Below, piece after piece: positions 40,540 through 49,344 of a DNA stretch of 64,000 nt. Positions within the stretch are counted from its first letter, which is position 1; each line of letters begins with the position of its first letter. The translations under genes and the position numbers were made by a program. The stretch comes from Prevotella sp. UBA2742 (GTDB lineage Bacteria > Bacteroidota > Bacteroidia > Bacteroidales > Bacteroidaceae), in the NCBI GenBank assembly GCA_002353485.1, contig DEJS01000006.1:66816-130815 (forward strand). Reading direction: 5' to 3'. Under the pieces are notes generated by a model. The model did not search any database. It had not been told where the DNA came from and saw only the letters and a list, made by a program, of their open reading frames with translations.

Positions 40540-42207
40540 ATGATTGAAAGATTTCTGAAGCAGACAAGCTTCACCTCAGTGGAGGATTACAATAAGCATC
40601 TGGAGTTTATTATTCCGGAGAACTTTAACTTTGCCTACGACGTTATGGATGCGTGGGCCGAGGAGAAACCTGACGGGCTGGCCCTGCTGTGGACCAACGA
40701 TCAGGGAGAGGAAATACGTACTACCTTCAAGGAGTTGAAGGAACAGTCGGACCAGGCTGCGTCGTACTTGCAGTCGCTGGGCATTGGAAAGAATGACCCG
40801 GTGATGCTTATACTGAAGCGACGCTATGAGTGGTGGGTAGTCATGCTGGCCCTGTGTAAGATAGGGGCCATCGTCATTCCTGCCACGCACATGCTGACCA
40901 AGAAGGATATTGTGTATCGTAATACACGGGCCTCGGTGAAGGCCATCATCTGTGTGGACGATGCTTATGTAGTAGGTGAGATACAGAAGGCAATGGCTGA
41001 CAGCCCGACGGTGAAGCAGTATATTGCCGTCACTGACCACGGCAAGCCTATTCCTGAGGGTTTCCACGACTGGCAGTCGGAATGGAAGAAGGCAGCGCCC
41101 TTTGTGCGCCCTGCCTTTGTGAACGAGAACGACGACACGATGATTATGTACTTCACCAGCGGTACGTCGGGTGAGCCCAAGATGGTGGCTCACGACTACC
41201 TGTACGCCATGGGTCACCTGACGACAGGTGTCTTCTGGCATCACCTGCATGAGGGAAGTCTGCACCTGACGGTGGCTGATACGGGTTGGGGCAAGGCCGT
41301 ATGGGGCAAGTTCTACGGACAGTGGTTCGCGGGTGCTACGGTATTCGTGTTCGACCATGAGAAGTTTAATGCCGACACGCTGCTCAGGCAGATAGAGAAG
41401 TATAGGGTGACGAGCTTCTGTGCTCCGCCTACCATCTACCGTTTTATGATACGCGAGGACTTGTCGAAGTATGACCTGTCATCGCTGGAGTATTGCTGTA
41501 CGGCAGGTGAGGCCCTGAACCCTGCCGTGTATGACAAGTTCTACGAGAAGACCGGCATCAAGATGATGGAGGGGTTCGGTCAGACGGAAACTACGATGAC
41601 GCTGGGCACCTTCCCATGGATGGAGCCTAAGCCGGGAAGCATGGGTATTCCTAATGCGCAGTACGACATCGACTTGATACGTGCTGACGGTACTCCGTGT
41701 GAGGACGGTGAGAAGGGCGAGATAGTGGTTCGTGTGGGCGACAGGAAACCCATAGGACTGTTTAAGGGCTACTACCGTGACGAGGAGAAGACGCGCGAGG
41801 CCTGGCATGACGGGCTGTACCATACCGGCGACATGGCATGGCGCGACGAAGACGGCTACTACTGGTTTGAGGGCCGTATTGACGATGTCATCAAGTCGAG
41901 CGGCTACCGTATCGGTCCGTTCGAGGTGGAGTCGGCACTGATGACCCATCCTGCTGTCGTGGAGTGTGCTATCACGGGAGTACCTGACGATATCCGCGGC
42001 ATGGTGGTGAAGGCCACTGTGGTGCTTGGCAAGGAGTGGAAGGACAAGGCAGGCGAAGACCTGGTGAAGGAGTTGCAGCAGCATGTCAAGAAGGTGACGG
42101 CTCCTTATAAGTATCCTCGTATCGTGGAGTTCGTTGACGAGTTGCCCAAGACCATCAGCGGCAAGATACGCCGCGTGGAGATAAGGGATAAAGACAGCAA
42201 GAAATAA
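40540..42207 (+). CDS. AMP-forming acyl-CoA synthetase (acetyl/medium-chain type)
   Basis: 555 residues of the ANL superfamily, activating a carboxylate as acyl-AMP and then acyl-CoA. P-loop-like motif MYFTSGTSGEPKM (from about residue 204), MMEGFGQTETTMTLG, the hinge region YHTGDMAWRDEDGY and the C-terminal catalytic Lys in LPKTISGKIRR. It resembles the acetyl-CoA synthetase/medium-chain ligase group rather than long-chain ligases. The chain length used is not predictable here. Confidence 0.92.
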   Translation: MIERFLKQTSFTSVEDYNKHLEFIIPENFNFAYDVMDAWAEEKPDGLALLWTNDQGEEIRTTFKELKEQSDQAASYLQSLGIGKNDPVMLILKRRYEWWVVMLALCKIGAIVIPATHMLTKKDIVYRNTRASVKAIICVDDAYVVGEIQKAMADSPTVKQYIAVTDHGKPIPEGFHDWQSEWKKAAPFVRPAFVNENDDTMIMYFTSGTSGEPKMVAHDYLYAMGHLTTGVFWHHLHEGSLHLTVADTGWGKAVWGKFYGQWFAGATVFVFDHEKFNADTLLRQIEKYRVTSFCAPPTIYRFMIREDLSKYDLSSLEYCCTAGEALNPAVYDKFYEKTGIKMMEGFGQTETTMTLGTFPWMEPKPGSMGIPNAQYDIDLIRADGTPCEDGEKGEIVVRVGDRKPIGLFKGYYRDEEKTREAWHDGLYHTGDMAWRDEDGYYWFEGRIDDVIKSSGYRIGPFEVESALMTHPAVVECAITGVPDDIRGMVVKATVVLGKEWKDKAGEDLVKELQQHVKKVTAPYKYPRIVEFVDELPKTISGKIRRVEIRDKDSKK

Positions 42208-42219
42208 GACGACGGAGAG

Positions 42220-42993
42220 ATGAAGAAACGTATTGTCATCAAGGTAGGCTCCAATGTGCTGACGCGGCAGGACGGTAAACTTGACGTGACGCGAATGTCG
42301 GCACTGGTAGACCAGGTGGCATGGCTGCGCCGTCAGAATATCGAGGTGATTCTCGTCTCGTCGGGTGCTGTTGCCTGCGGACGTCGAGAGCTTACCGTCG
42401 ACCACTCGCTGGACTCGGTAGAGCAGCGACAGCTGTTTTCGGCTGTCGGACAGGTGAAGCTTGTAGGACTCTACTATGACCTGTTCCGTGAGTATGGCAT
42501 TCATGTCGGACAGGTGCTTACCATGAAGGAGAACTTCCAGCCTGGCGAGCAGTACCAGAACCAACAGGCTTGCATGTCGGTAATGCTGGAGAACGACGTG
42601 CTGCCCATTGTGAACGAGAACGACACCGTGTCGGTGACAGAGCTGATGTTTACCGATAACGATGAGCTCTCGGGGCTCATCGCCAAGATGATGCAGGCCG
42701 ACACGCTCATCCTGCTGTCAAACATAGACGGCATCTATACCACCCATCCGGATGACCCTGGAGCAGAGCTTATCAGCGAGGTAGCCCCAGGGCGCGACCT
42801 GTCGGAGTATATACAGCCTGAGAAGAGTGCCTTTGGGCGTGGGGGCATGCACTCGAAGTACACCACAGCCCAGAAGGTGCAGCAAGCCGGGATTCGTGTC
42901 ATTATCGCCAACGGAGAGCGCGACGACATACTCATAGACCTAATCGACAATAAGCATAACGTACCTCATACAGAGTTTATAGCATGCAACTGA
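42220..42993 (+). CDS. proB: Glutamate 5-kinase (short form without PUA domain)
   Basis: Phosphorylates glutamate, the first step of proline synthesis. 257 residues of the amino-acid kinase fold: VIKVGSNVL, VILVSSGAVACGRREL, IVNENDTVSV and FGRGGMHSKYTTAQ. The C-terminal PUA domain of E. coli ProB is absent, as in many Bacteroidota. Its last 10 nt overlap proA. Confidence 0.94.
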   Translation: MKKRIVIKVGSNVLTRQDGKLDVTRMSALVDQVAWLRRQNIEVILVSSGAVACGRRELTVDHSLDSVEQRQLFSAVGQVKLVGLYYDLFREYGIHVGQVLTMKENFQPGEQYQNQQACMSVMLENDVLPIVNENDTVSVTELMFTDNDELSGLIAKMMQADTLILLSNIDGIYTTHPDDPGAELISEVAPGRDLSEYIQPEKSAFGRGGMHSKYTTAQKVQQAGIRVIIANGERDDILIDLIDNKHNVPHTEFIACN

Positions 42994-44231
42994 AAGATAC
43001 CTTTGAACGAGTGAAGGCAGCCAGCAAAAGTCTGGCCTTGCTCACTGACGAACAGCGTAACGATATATTACTGGCCGTTGCCGATGCCATCGTCGGTAAT
43101 AAGGAACGTATTCTGGCCGCCAATGCCAGCGATTTGGCCAAGATGGACCAGAAGAACCCGCTCTACGACCGTCTGCAGCTGACGGAGAAGCGCCTGGATG
43201 ACATTGCCGGTGACATGCGCAACGTGGCTACGCTGCCATCACCGCTGGGACATATCACCAAAGAGAAGACGCTCCCCAACGGACTGCGCCTATGTAGGGT
43301 CAGCGTGCCTTTCGGAGTGATAGGCATGATATATGAGGCCCGCCCCAATGTGACATACGACGTCTTCTCGCTCTGCTTCAAGAGTGGCAATGCCTGCGTG
43401 CTGAAAGGCGGCTCGGATGCCGACCTGTCGAACCAGGCCAGTGTGGAGCTGATACATGAGGTGTTGGCTCGCTTTGACGTCAACCCTGACGTGGTGACCT
43501 TGCTGCCTGCCACCCATGAGGCTACGGGAGAACTGCTCAATGCTGTGGGCTACGTAGACCTGTGTATACCCCGTGGTGGCAGAAGGCTCATCGACTTTGT
43601 ACGCGACACGGCACGCATCCCGGTCATTGAGACAGGAGCCGGCGTGGTGAACACCTACTTCGACAAGGATGGCGACCTGGAGATGGGCAAGGCCATCGTA
43701 TGCAATGCCAAGACACGCCGCGTCTCGGTATGTAACGCCTTGGACTGCCTCATCGTCCATGAAAGCAGGCTGGGCGACCTCTTTGAACTGGTGAAGCCCT
43801 TGCTCGACCACAAGGTAAAGCTGTATGCTGATATCCCGGCCTACCAGTTGCTGGTGGGCAAATACCCCGATATCCTGCTGGAGCCTGCCACGTCAGAGTG
43901 TTTCGGTACGGAGTTCATGGACTACAAGATGGCTATCCGCACGGTAGCGTCGCTGGAGGAAGCGCTTGCTCATATTGATGCCTACGGCTCAGGACACAGC
44001 GAGGCCATCATCACAGCCAACGAGGAGACGGCACGCCGTTTCCAACAGCATGTGGACGCAGCCTGCGTGTATTGGAATGCGCCTACTTCGTTTACGGATG
44101 GTGCCCAGTTCGGGTTGGGCGCCGAGATAGGCATCTCCACCCAGAAGCTGGGTCCTCGCGGGCCTATGGCTTTGGAAGAGATAACCACCTACAAGTGGCT
44201 CATCGAAGGTAATGGACAAGTACGGACATAA
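42984..44231 (+). CDS. proA: Glutamate-5-semialdehyde dehydrogenase (gamma-glutamyl phosphate reductase)
   Basis: NADPH-dependent reduction of gamma-glutamyl phosphate, the second step of proline synthesis. 415 residues; VPFGVIGMIYEARPNVT, the catalytic-Cys region VCNALDCLIVHE, ECFGTEFMDYKMAI and GAEIGISTQKLGPRGPMAL are typical. Overlap with proB keeps the pair in step. Confidence 0.95.
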   Translation: MQLKDTFERVKAASKSLALLTDEQRNDILLAVADAIVGNKERILAANASDLAKMDQKNPLYDRLQLTEKRLDDIAGDMRNVATLPSPLGHITKEKTLPNGLRLCRVSVPFGVIGMIYEARPNVTYDVFSLCFKSGNACVLKGGSDADLSNQASVELIHEVLARFDVNPDVVTLLPATHEATGELLNAVGYVDLCIPRGGRRLIDFVRDTARIPVIETGAGVVNTYFDKDGDLEMGKAIVCNAKTRRVSVCNALDCLIVHESRLGDLFELVKPLLDHKVKLYADIPAYQLLVGKYPDILLEPATSECFGTEFMDYKMAIRTVASLEEALAHIDAYGSGHSEAIITANEETARRFQQHVDAACVYWNAPTSFTDGAQFGLGAEIGISTQKLGPRGPMALEEITTYKWLIEGNGQVRT

Positions 44232-44252
44232 CCAGAAATAAGCCCTAAAGCT

Positions 44253-46292
44253 ATGAATAGAATAAGGAAAAGAAAAACCTTCAGGACCTTGGCCCTCTGT
44301 CTGGCCGCCGGACTTCTGGCCGTGTCGTGCCAGGAGGGAGCAAAGCCCCGCAAGTTGACCGTAGAGCAGTTGGACTATAACGACTCGCTGGTCTATGCCG
44401 CCATGGATTCGGACTACAACGAGGCCCTGCTGCTGGTAGACAGTCTGGAAGACGTACACGCCCTATACGATGCCAAGATATGCTTCTATCGGGCACAGAT
44501 ATACTTCAAGATGGGTCAGGAGCTCAGCGCCGAGCTTTACTATAAGAAGGCGCTGGCCGGCAATGCCCTTCGCGAAGAGCGTCCTTCCATCTACTACTAC
44601 GCCTACGACCAGCTGTCCACCATCCTTACCATCAAGGGCGACCAGCAGGGAGCGCTTGCCACGGCCACCGAGGGCTACGCCAAGGTGAAAGATGACGAGA
44701 CGGACACTGGGCAGCACTGGAAGTCCATTCTCTTGCACGACATCGGCTACTGCCAGATGCAGCTGGGCCGCGTGGAAGAGGCCGAGAAGAACTTTACCCA
44801 TGCCTACAACACTCTGAAGCGTCTGGCCATGCAGACCAAGAAGTACGACAATATATACTCCTGGGCCCGTGTGGCCTACAACATCATGGATGCCTACACC
44901 AGCACGGGCAACTACGACAAGGCCGAGAAGTGGGTATTAGCGGCCGAGGAAGCCATCACCAAGCTGGTAGAGTCGCCCAAGTGTCCGAAGAAGACCGCCG
45001 AGGAATACCTTGGCAGCCTCAATACCCACCGGGCAATAGTCTACGTCAAGACAGGCCAGAAGGCCGAGGCCGAGGCCGCCTACCAGCAGTTCCTGCGTTC
45101 GCCCTATTCCAACACCAACATCGGACTGGTCGACAACTCCGAATACCTGGAGATAGCAGAACGCTGGAACGACCTGGCCAACCTGACGCCCCGACTCGAC
45201 TCGTTGGCCTCGGCATGGGGCATGCCCAAGTCCATGTACTACCTGAAGACCTATCTGGTACCCTTCTTCAATGCCTACCAGAAGTCGGGCCGACAGGAAA
45301 AGGCGCTGAGCATCGCGCAGCGCATAGCCGACTCGGTAGACTCCATCGACAGCTACGAGCGCAAGCATAATGCCGCCGAGCTGGCCATCATCTACGAGAC
45401 ACAGGAGAAGGAGAACAAAATCAAGGAGCAGGCCGCCTCGCTCTCCGAGCAGCGCATACTGTCAGTAGCCGGCGGTCTGGTACTGGTGCTGACGTTCTTC
45501 GTCATCTTCCTCTATCATAAGTTCAACGCCGCCCGCAAGCTGGCCGAGAAGAACGAAGAACTGGAAAAGAAGAACGACGCACTCACCATTGCCAATGCCC
45601 GTGCCGAGGAGTCGTCGAGAATGAAGACCAACTTCATCCGTCAGATATCGCACGAGATACGCACGCCGCTGAACATCCTTAATGGCTTTACCCAGGTGCT
45701 CACATCACACAGTGACGACATCACCGACAGCGAAAAGAGCGACATCCAGCATCGCATCACCGAGAACACAGAACGCATTACGGAACTCATCAACAAGATG
45801 CTGGAACTGTCCGAAGCCAGCAGCCATACCGTCATTGAGCGTACGGACGAGGTGACGGGCACCGAGATAGCCAGCGACGCCATCCAGCACTCGGGCATCA
45901 CCAAGGCCACCCATATCCGCTTCGACATGGAGGACAGGGACGGCGCAGGCAAGCTGCTCTTCAAGACCAATATACGCTATGCCACGCGCGCCCTGGCACT
46001 GCTCCTCGACAATGCCCAGAAGTTCACTAAGACAGGCTCGGCCCGTCTGCTGCTCAGCAGGCAAGACGCCCACATGGCCTTCATCGTCGAGGACACCGGC
46101 ATAGGCATTCCCCCCGAAGAGTCAGAACATATCTTTGGCGAGTTCGTACAGCTGGACGAATACTACGACGGCACGGGCATCGGGCTTGCCGTAGCCCGCA
46201 GCATCGTGCGGCGCCTGGGAGGCGACATCGTACTGGACACCACCTACACCGGTGGCTCACGATTCATAATGACACTACCCATAGAAAAGTAA
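44253..46292 (+). CDS. TPR-containing sensor histidine kinase (lipobox-bearing N-terminus)
   Basis: 679 residues: a signal with a lipobox-like LLAVSCQEG, periplasmic tetratricopeptide repeats (about 40-390), one transmembrane helix (about 402-422, VAGGLVLVLTFFVIFLYH), a coiled coil, the HisKA H-box QISHEIRTPLN with H467, then HATPase_c boxes LLLDNAQKF, EDTGIGIPP and GTGIGLAVARSIV. No receiver or response-regulator gene is adjacent, so its partner is elsewhere. It is embedded between proA and the carbamoyltransferase gene. Confidence 0.92.
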   Translation: MNRIRKRKTFRTLALCLAAGLLAVSCQEGAKPRKLTVEQLDYNDSLVYAAMDSDYNEALLLVDSLEDVHALYDAKICFYRAQIYFKMGQELSAELYYKKALAGNALREERPSIYYYAYDQLSTILTIKGDQQGALATATEGYAKVKDDETDTGQHWKSILLHDIGYCQMQLGRVEEAEKNFTHAYNTLKRLAMQTKKYDNIYSWARVAYNIMDAYTSTGNYDKAEKWVLAAEEAITKLVESPKCPKKTAEEYLGSLNTHRAIVYVKTGQKAEAEAAYQQFLRSPYSNTNIGLVDNSEYLEIAERWNDLANLTPRLDSLASAWGMPKSMYYLKTYLVPFFNAYQKSGRQEKALSIAQRIADSVDSIDSYERKHNAAELAIIYETQEKENKIKEQAASLSEQRILSVAGGLVLVLTFFVIFLYHKFNAARKLAEKNEELEKKNDALTIANARAEESSRMKTNFIRQISHEIRTPLNILNGFTQVLTSHSDDITDSEKSDIQHRITENTERITELINKMLELSEASSHTVIERTDEVTGTEIASDAIQHSGITKATHIRFDMEDRDGAGKLLFKTNIRYATRALALLLDNAQKFTKTGSARLLLSRQDAHMAFIVEDTGIGIPPEESEHIFGEFVQLDEYYDGTGIGLAVARSIVRRLGGDIVLDTTYTGGSRFIMTLPIEK

Positions 46293-46308
46293 GAAAACAG
46301 TAATAACA

Positions 46309-47271
46309 ATGAGAAGCTTCATTAACGTACAAGACATCGGCCCCCTGGACAAGGCCCTGGCCGAAGCAACAGAGATAAAGAACGACCGTTACAAGTACCA
46401 GCATCTGGGCAAGAACAAAACCCTGATGATGATATTCTTCAACAACTCGCTGCGCACCCGCCTCAGCACCCAGAAGGCCGCCATGAACCTGGGCATGAAC
46501 GTCATCGTGCTCGACGTCAATGCCGGGGCCTGGAAGCTGGAGACCGAGCGCGGCGTCATCATGGACGGCGACAAGTCGGAGCACCTGCTCGAGGCCATTC
46601 CCGTCATGGGCTGCTACTGCGACCTCATCGGCGTGCGCTCCTTCGCCGGACTGACCGACCGCGAGTACGACTATGCCGAGACCGTGCTGCAGCAGTTCAT
46701 CAAGTACAGCGGTCGCCCCGTCTTCGCCATGGAGACGGCCACCGTCCACCCCCTGCAGGCCTTTGCCGACCTCATCACCATCGAGGAATACAAAAAAGTG
46801 AAGCGCCCCAAGGTCGTACTGACCTGGGCCCCCCACTGCCGCGCCCTGCCGCAGGCCGTGCCCAACTCGTTCGCCCAGTGGATGAACGCCGCCGATGTCG
46901 ACTTCGTCATCACCCATCCCGAAGGCTACGAGCTCGACCCCCGTTTCGTGGGCGACGCCCACGTGGAGTACGACCAGAAGAAAGCCTTCCAGGGTGCCGA
47001 CTTCATCTACGCCAAGAACTGGTCGAACCCCGGCGTCACCAACCCCGCCGACTATGGCAAGATAACCTCCCGTGACATGTCGTGGACGGTAGACACCGAG
47101 CACATGTCGTGGACCAACGAAGCCAAGTTCATGCACTGCCTGCCCGTGCGCCGCAACCTTATCGTCACCGACGACGTCATCGAGTCGCCCAACAGCATCG
47201 TCATCCCTGAGGCTGCCAACCGCGAGATATCCTGCTCCGTCGTCATCAAACGCATGCTGGAAGCCCTATGA
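46309..47271 (+). CDS. argF': N-succinylornithine carbamoyltransferase
   Basis: Makes N-succinylcitrulline in the succinylated arginine route of Bacteroidales. 320 residues with the carbamoyl-phosphate loop NNSLRTRLST (46-55), the DGDKSEHLLEAIPVMG segment, and the FMHCLPVRRN motif. Compared with the B. fragilis enzyme as I remember it, the residue that selects succinyl over acetyl substrates (Pro90 there, Glu92 in acetylornithine enzymes) is Ser90 here. The ATGA overlap couples it to the next gene. Confidence 0.9.
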   Translation: MRSFINVQDIGPLDKALAEATEIKNDRYKYQHLGKNKTLMMIFFNNSLRTRLSTQKAAMNLGMNVIVLDVNAGAWKLETERGVIMDGDKSEHLLEAIPVMGCYCDLIGVRSFAGLTDREYDYAETVLQQFIKYSGRPVFAMETATVHPLQAFADLITIEEYKKVKRPKVVLTWAPHCRALPQAVPNSFAQWMNAADVDFVITHPEGYELDPRFVGDAHVEYDQKKAFQGADFIYAKNWSNPGVTNPADYGKITSRDMSWTVDTEHMSWTNEAKFMHCLPVRRNLIVTDDVIESPNSIVIPEAANREISCSVVIKRMLEAL

Positions 47272-48293
47272 TATCCTTCGAATGCGACTATAACAACGGA
47301 GCGCACCCCAAGGTGCTCCAGAACCTCATCCAGTACAACGAGGCGAAGACCACCCCCTACGGCTTCGACGCGTTCTCCGAGCGTGCCAAGCAGCGCATCC
47401 GCGAGGCCATCGGCATGCCCGACGCCCAGATATTCTTCCTGACCGGCGGCACCCAGACCAACGCCACCACCATCGACTCCATGCTCTATCAGTACGAGGG
47501 CGTCATCTGTGCCGACACCGGGCACATCAACGTCCACGAGGCCGGTGCCGTCGAGTTCACCGAGCATAAAATCATCACCCTGCCCAACCACGACGGCCGT
47601 CTGGACCACCGCGAGCTGGCAAAGTATCTCGACGACTACATGCACGACGGCAGCCGTGCCCATGCCGTCTACCCCGGACTGGTCTACATCACCTTCCCCA
47701 CCGAGTACGGCACCCTCTATACGGCGCAGCAGCTGGACAGCATCTACCAGGTATGCCGCGACTACGACATACCCCTCTACGTCGACGGTGCCCGTCTGGG
47801 CTACGGCCTGATGGCCGACGGCTGCGACATCACGCTGCCCTGGCTGGCCCGCCACTGCGACGTGTTCTACATCGGCGGCACCAAGATAGGCGCCCTTTGC
47901 GGCGAGGCCGTCGTCTTCTGCGGCCGTCAGGCCCACAAGCATTTCTTCTCCATCCAGAAGCAGCACGGCGCCGTCATAGCCAAGGGAGCCCTCATCGGCC
48001 TGCAGTTCGACGCCCTGTTCACCGACAACCTCTACTTCGACATCTCCCGCCACGCCATCCTGATGGCCGCCCAGATGAAGCAGGTGTTCAAGGAGAAAGG
48101 CTACCCCTTCTACATCGACTCGCCCACCAACCAGCAGTTTGTCATCCTGCACAACGACCAGGTGGAGCGCCTGTCGCGCGACGTAGAGTTCAGCCACTGG
48201 GGCAAGGCCGACGCCCGGCACACCATCTGCCGCTTCGTCACCTCCTGGGCCACGACAGAAGAAGACATAAACGAACTGAAGCGCCTATTGTAG
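47268..48293 (+). CDS. Low-specificity threonine aldolase / beta-eliminating lyase family protein
   Basis: A PLP enzyme of fold type I, 341 residues. FFLTGGTQTNATTIDSML binds the cofactor phosphate, LYVDGARLGYGLMA supplies the Asp, and YIGGTKIGALCGE carries the likely PLP lysine K206. Threonine aldolases cleave threonine to glycine and acetaldehyde. It is the last gene of the arginine-proline run; its final codons lie in a palindrome (48276-48302) shared with the convergent esterase gene. Confidence 0.9.
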   Translation: MISFECDYNNGAHPKVLQNLIQYNEAKTTPYGFDAFSERAKQRIREAIGMPDAQIFFLTGGTQTNATTIDSMLYQYEGVICADTGHINVHEAGAVEFTEHKIITLPNHDGRLDHRELAKYLDDYMHDGSRAHAVYPGLVYITFPTEYGTLYTAQQLDSIYQVCRDYDIPLYVDGARLGYGLMADGCDITLPWLARHCDVFYIGGTKIGALCGEAVVFCGRQAHKHFFSIQKQHGAVIAKGALIGLQFDALFTDNLYFDISRHAILMAAQMKQVFKEKGYPFYIDSPTNQQFVILHNDQVERLSRDVEFSHWGKADARHTICRFVTSWATTEEDINELKRLL

Positions 48294-48302
48294 GCGCTTC
48301 AG
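48276..48302. terminator. Perfect palindromic hairpin spanning two convergent stop codons
   Basis: 12-bp arms CTGAAGCGCCTA (48276-48287) and TAGGCGCTTCAG (48291-48302) around TTG. Both genes end inside it, and both proteins carry Leu-Lys-Arg-Leu at the C-terminus because each strand encodes the same arm. There is no long U-tract. Confidence 0.65.
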
Positions 48303-49340
48303 CAGTTTCTTGGCTTCCCCCTCCCGCTGGCGTATCACCTTCTGCGGGTTCCAGGTCGTAAACACCTTCTTCACCTTATACCTCTTGGCCTCCTTCTTCG
48401 TCAGGATGGTCTCCACGCTGTTCTTCTCGTCCTTCATCTCAAAGGTCACCACGTTCGTCGCCGGCGTGATGTCGCGCCCCTGGGCGTCCATGGTGCCGTA
48501 CTCCTTGAAGTCGTTCTCTACGGTGCGCATGCCCCGGTAGTCGAAGCGTGTGGGGTTGAGCCGTTCGGGTGTCAGCAGCGTCGTGTACAGCATGATGCAG
48601 TGTGGCGTGCCGTTCCATCCCCGCGCATACTCGAAGTTCGACACCACGTTCTCTATCGTACAGCGGTTGAAGATGTATCCCCACGGCGTCTTCGATGTCT
48701 TCGGGGCGGCTATCACGTTGCGTCCGCCCACGCCGTTGGCCGTGCGTGGCTCCGTCACGATACGGCAGCGCTCAAACCACACGTCGCCGTCGCCGCAGAT
48801 GAAGTCCACCGTGCCGTGAATCTCTGAGTCCTGAAAGTAGAACTGCGACAGGTCGTTGTCCGAGAAGTAGGTGTCCTGATACGACAGCAGACATACGCGG
48901 TTGCACACCGTCCGGTCACCCTTGTCCTGCAGCGTGACGGCCCTGCCGGCAGCACCGGCACCGTAGTAGTCCAGGGCGTTCTTCAGCGTCAAGTCCTGAA
49001 AGTAGTTGCCCGTGCCGCGGTTCTGGAAGATGGCCGTCTTCGAGATGCCCTCTTTCTTCACGTCGGGCTTGTTCTGGATGACGGTGCCCCTCATGCTCTG
49101 CCCTATCAGCGCGATGTGATGACCCGTAATCTTGGTCAGCACCGTCTCGCCCAGGTCGTAGAACCCGTCGGGAATAAGTATGTAGAACGTCTCCGCCTGC
49201 TTGTCGGCATTCACCTTGTTGGCCTGGGCCACGGCGTCAAGCAGGCTCTGTGCATCGTTCTTCTTTACCACCACGACCTGCTGTGCACGGCAGGTCAGCG
49301 CTGCCACCAGGCAGCATGCCAAAAGCATCAGGTTTCTCAT
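48285..49340 (-). CDS. Secreted pectinesterase-like protein (carbohydrate esterase family 8)
   Basis: 351 residues: signal peptide (LLACCLVAALTCRAQ) and right-handed beta-helix of CE8 pectin methylesterases. TLQDKGDRTVC, SYQDTYFSDND (first catalytic Asp), GTVDFICGDGDVWFERC (second Asp) and ARGW (Arg) match the active-site set. It should remove methyl esters from homogalacturonan. It is a tandem paralogue of the next gene, with a 4-nt gap, in one minus-strand unit. Confidence 0.9.
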   Translation of the reverse strand: MRNLMLLACCLVAALTCRAQQVVVVKKNDAQSLLDAVAQANKVNADKQAETFYILIPDGFYDLGETVLTKITGHHIALIGQSMRGTVIQNKPDVKKEGISKTAIFQNRGTGNYFQDLTLKNALDYYGAGAAGRAVTLQDKGDRTVCNRVCLLSYQDTYFSDNDLSQFYFQDSEIHGTVDFICGDGDVWFERCRIVTEPRTANGVGGRNVIAAPKTSKTPWGYIFNRCTIENVVSNFEYARGWNGTPHCIMLYTTLLTPERLNPTRFDYRGMRTVENDFKEYGTMDAQGRDITPATNVVTFEMKDEKNSVETILTKKEAKRYKVKKVFTTWNPQKVIRQREGEAKKLLKRLQ

Positions 49341-49344
49341 CTCC

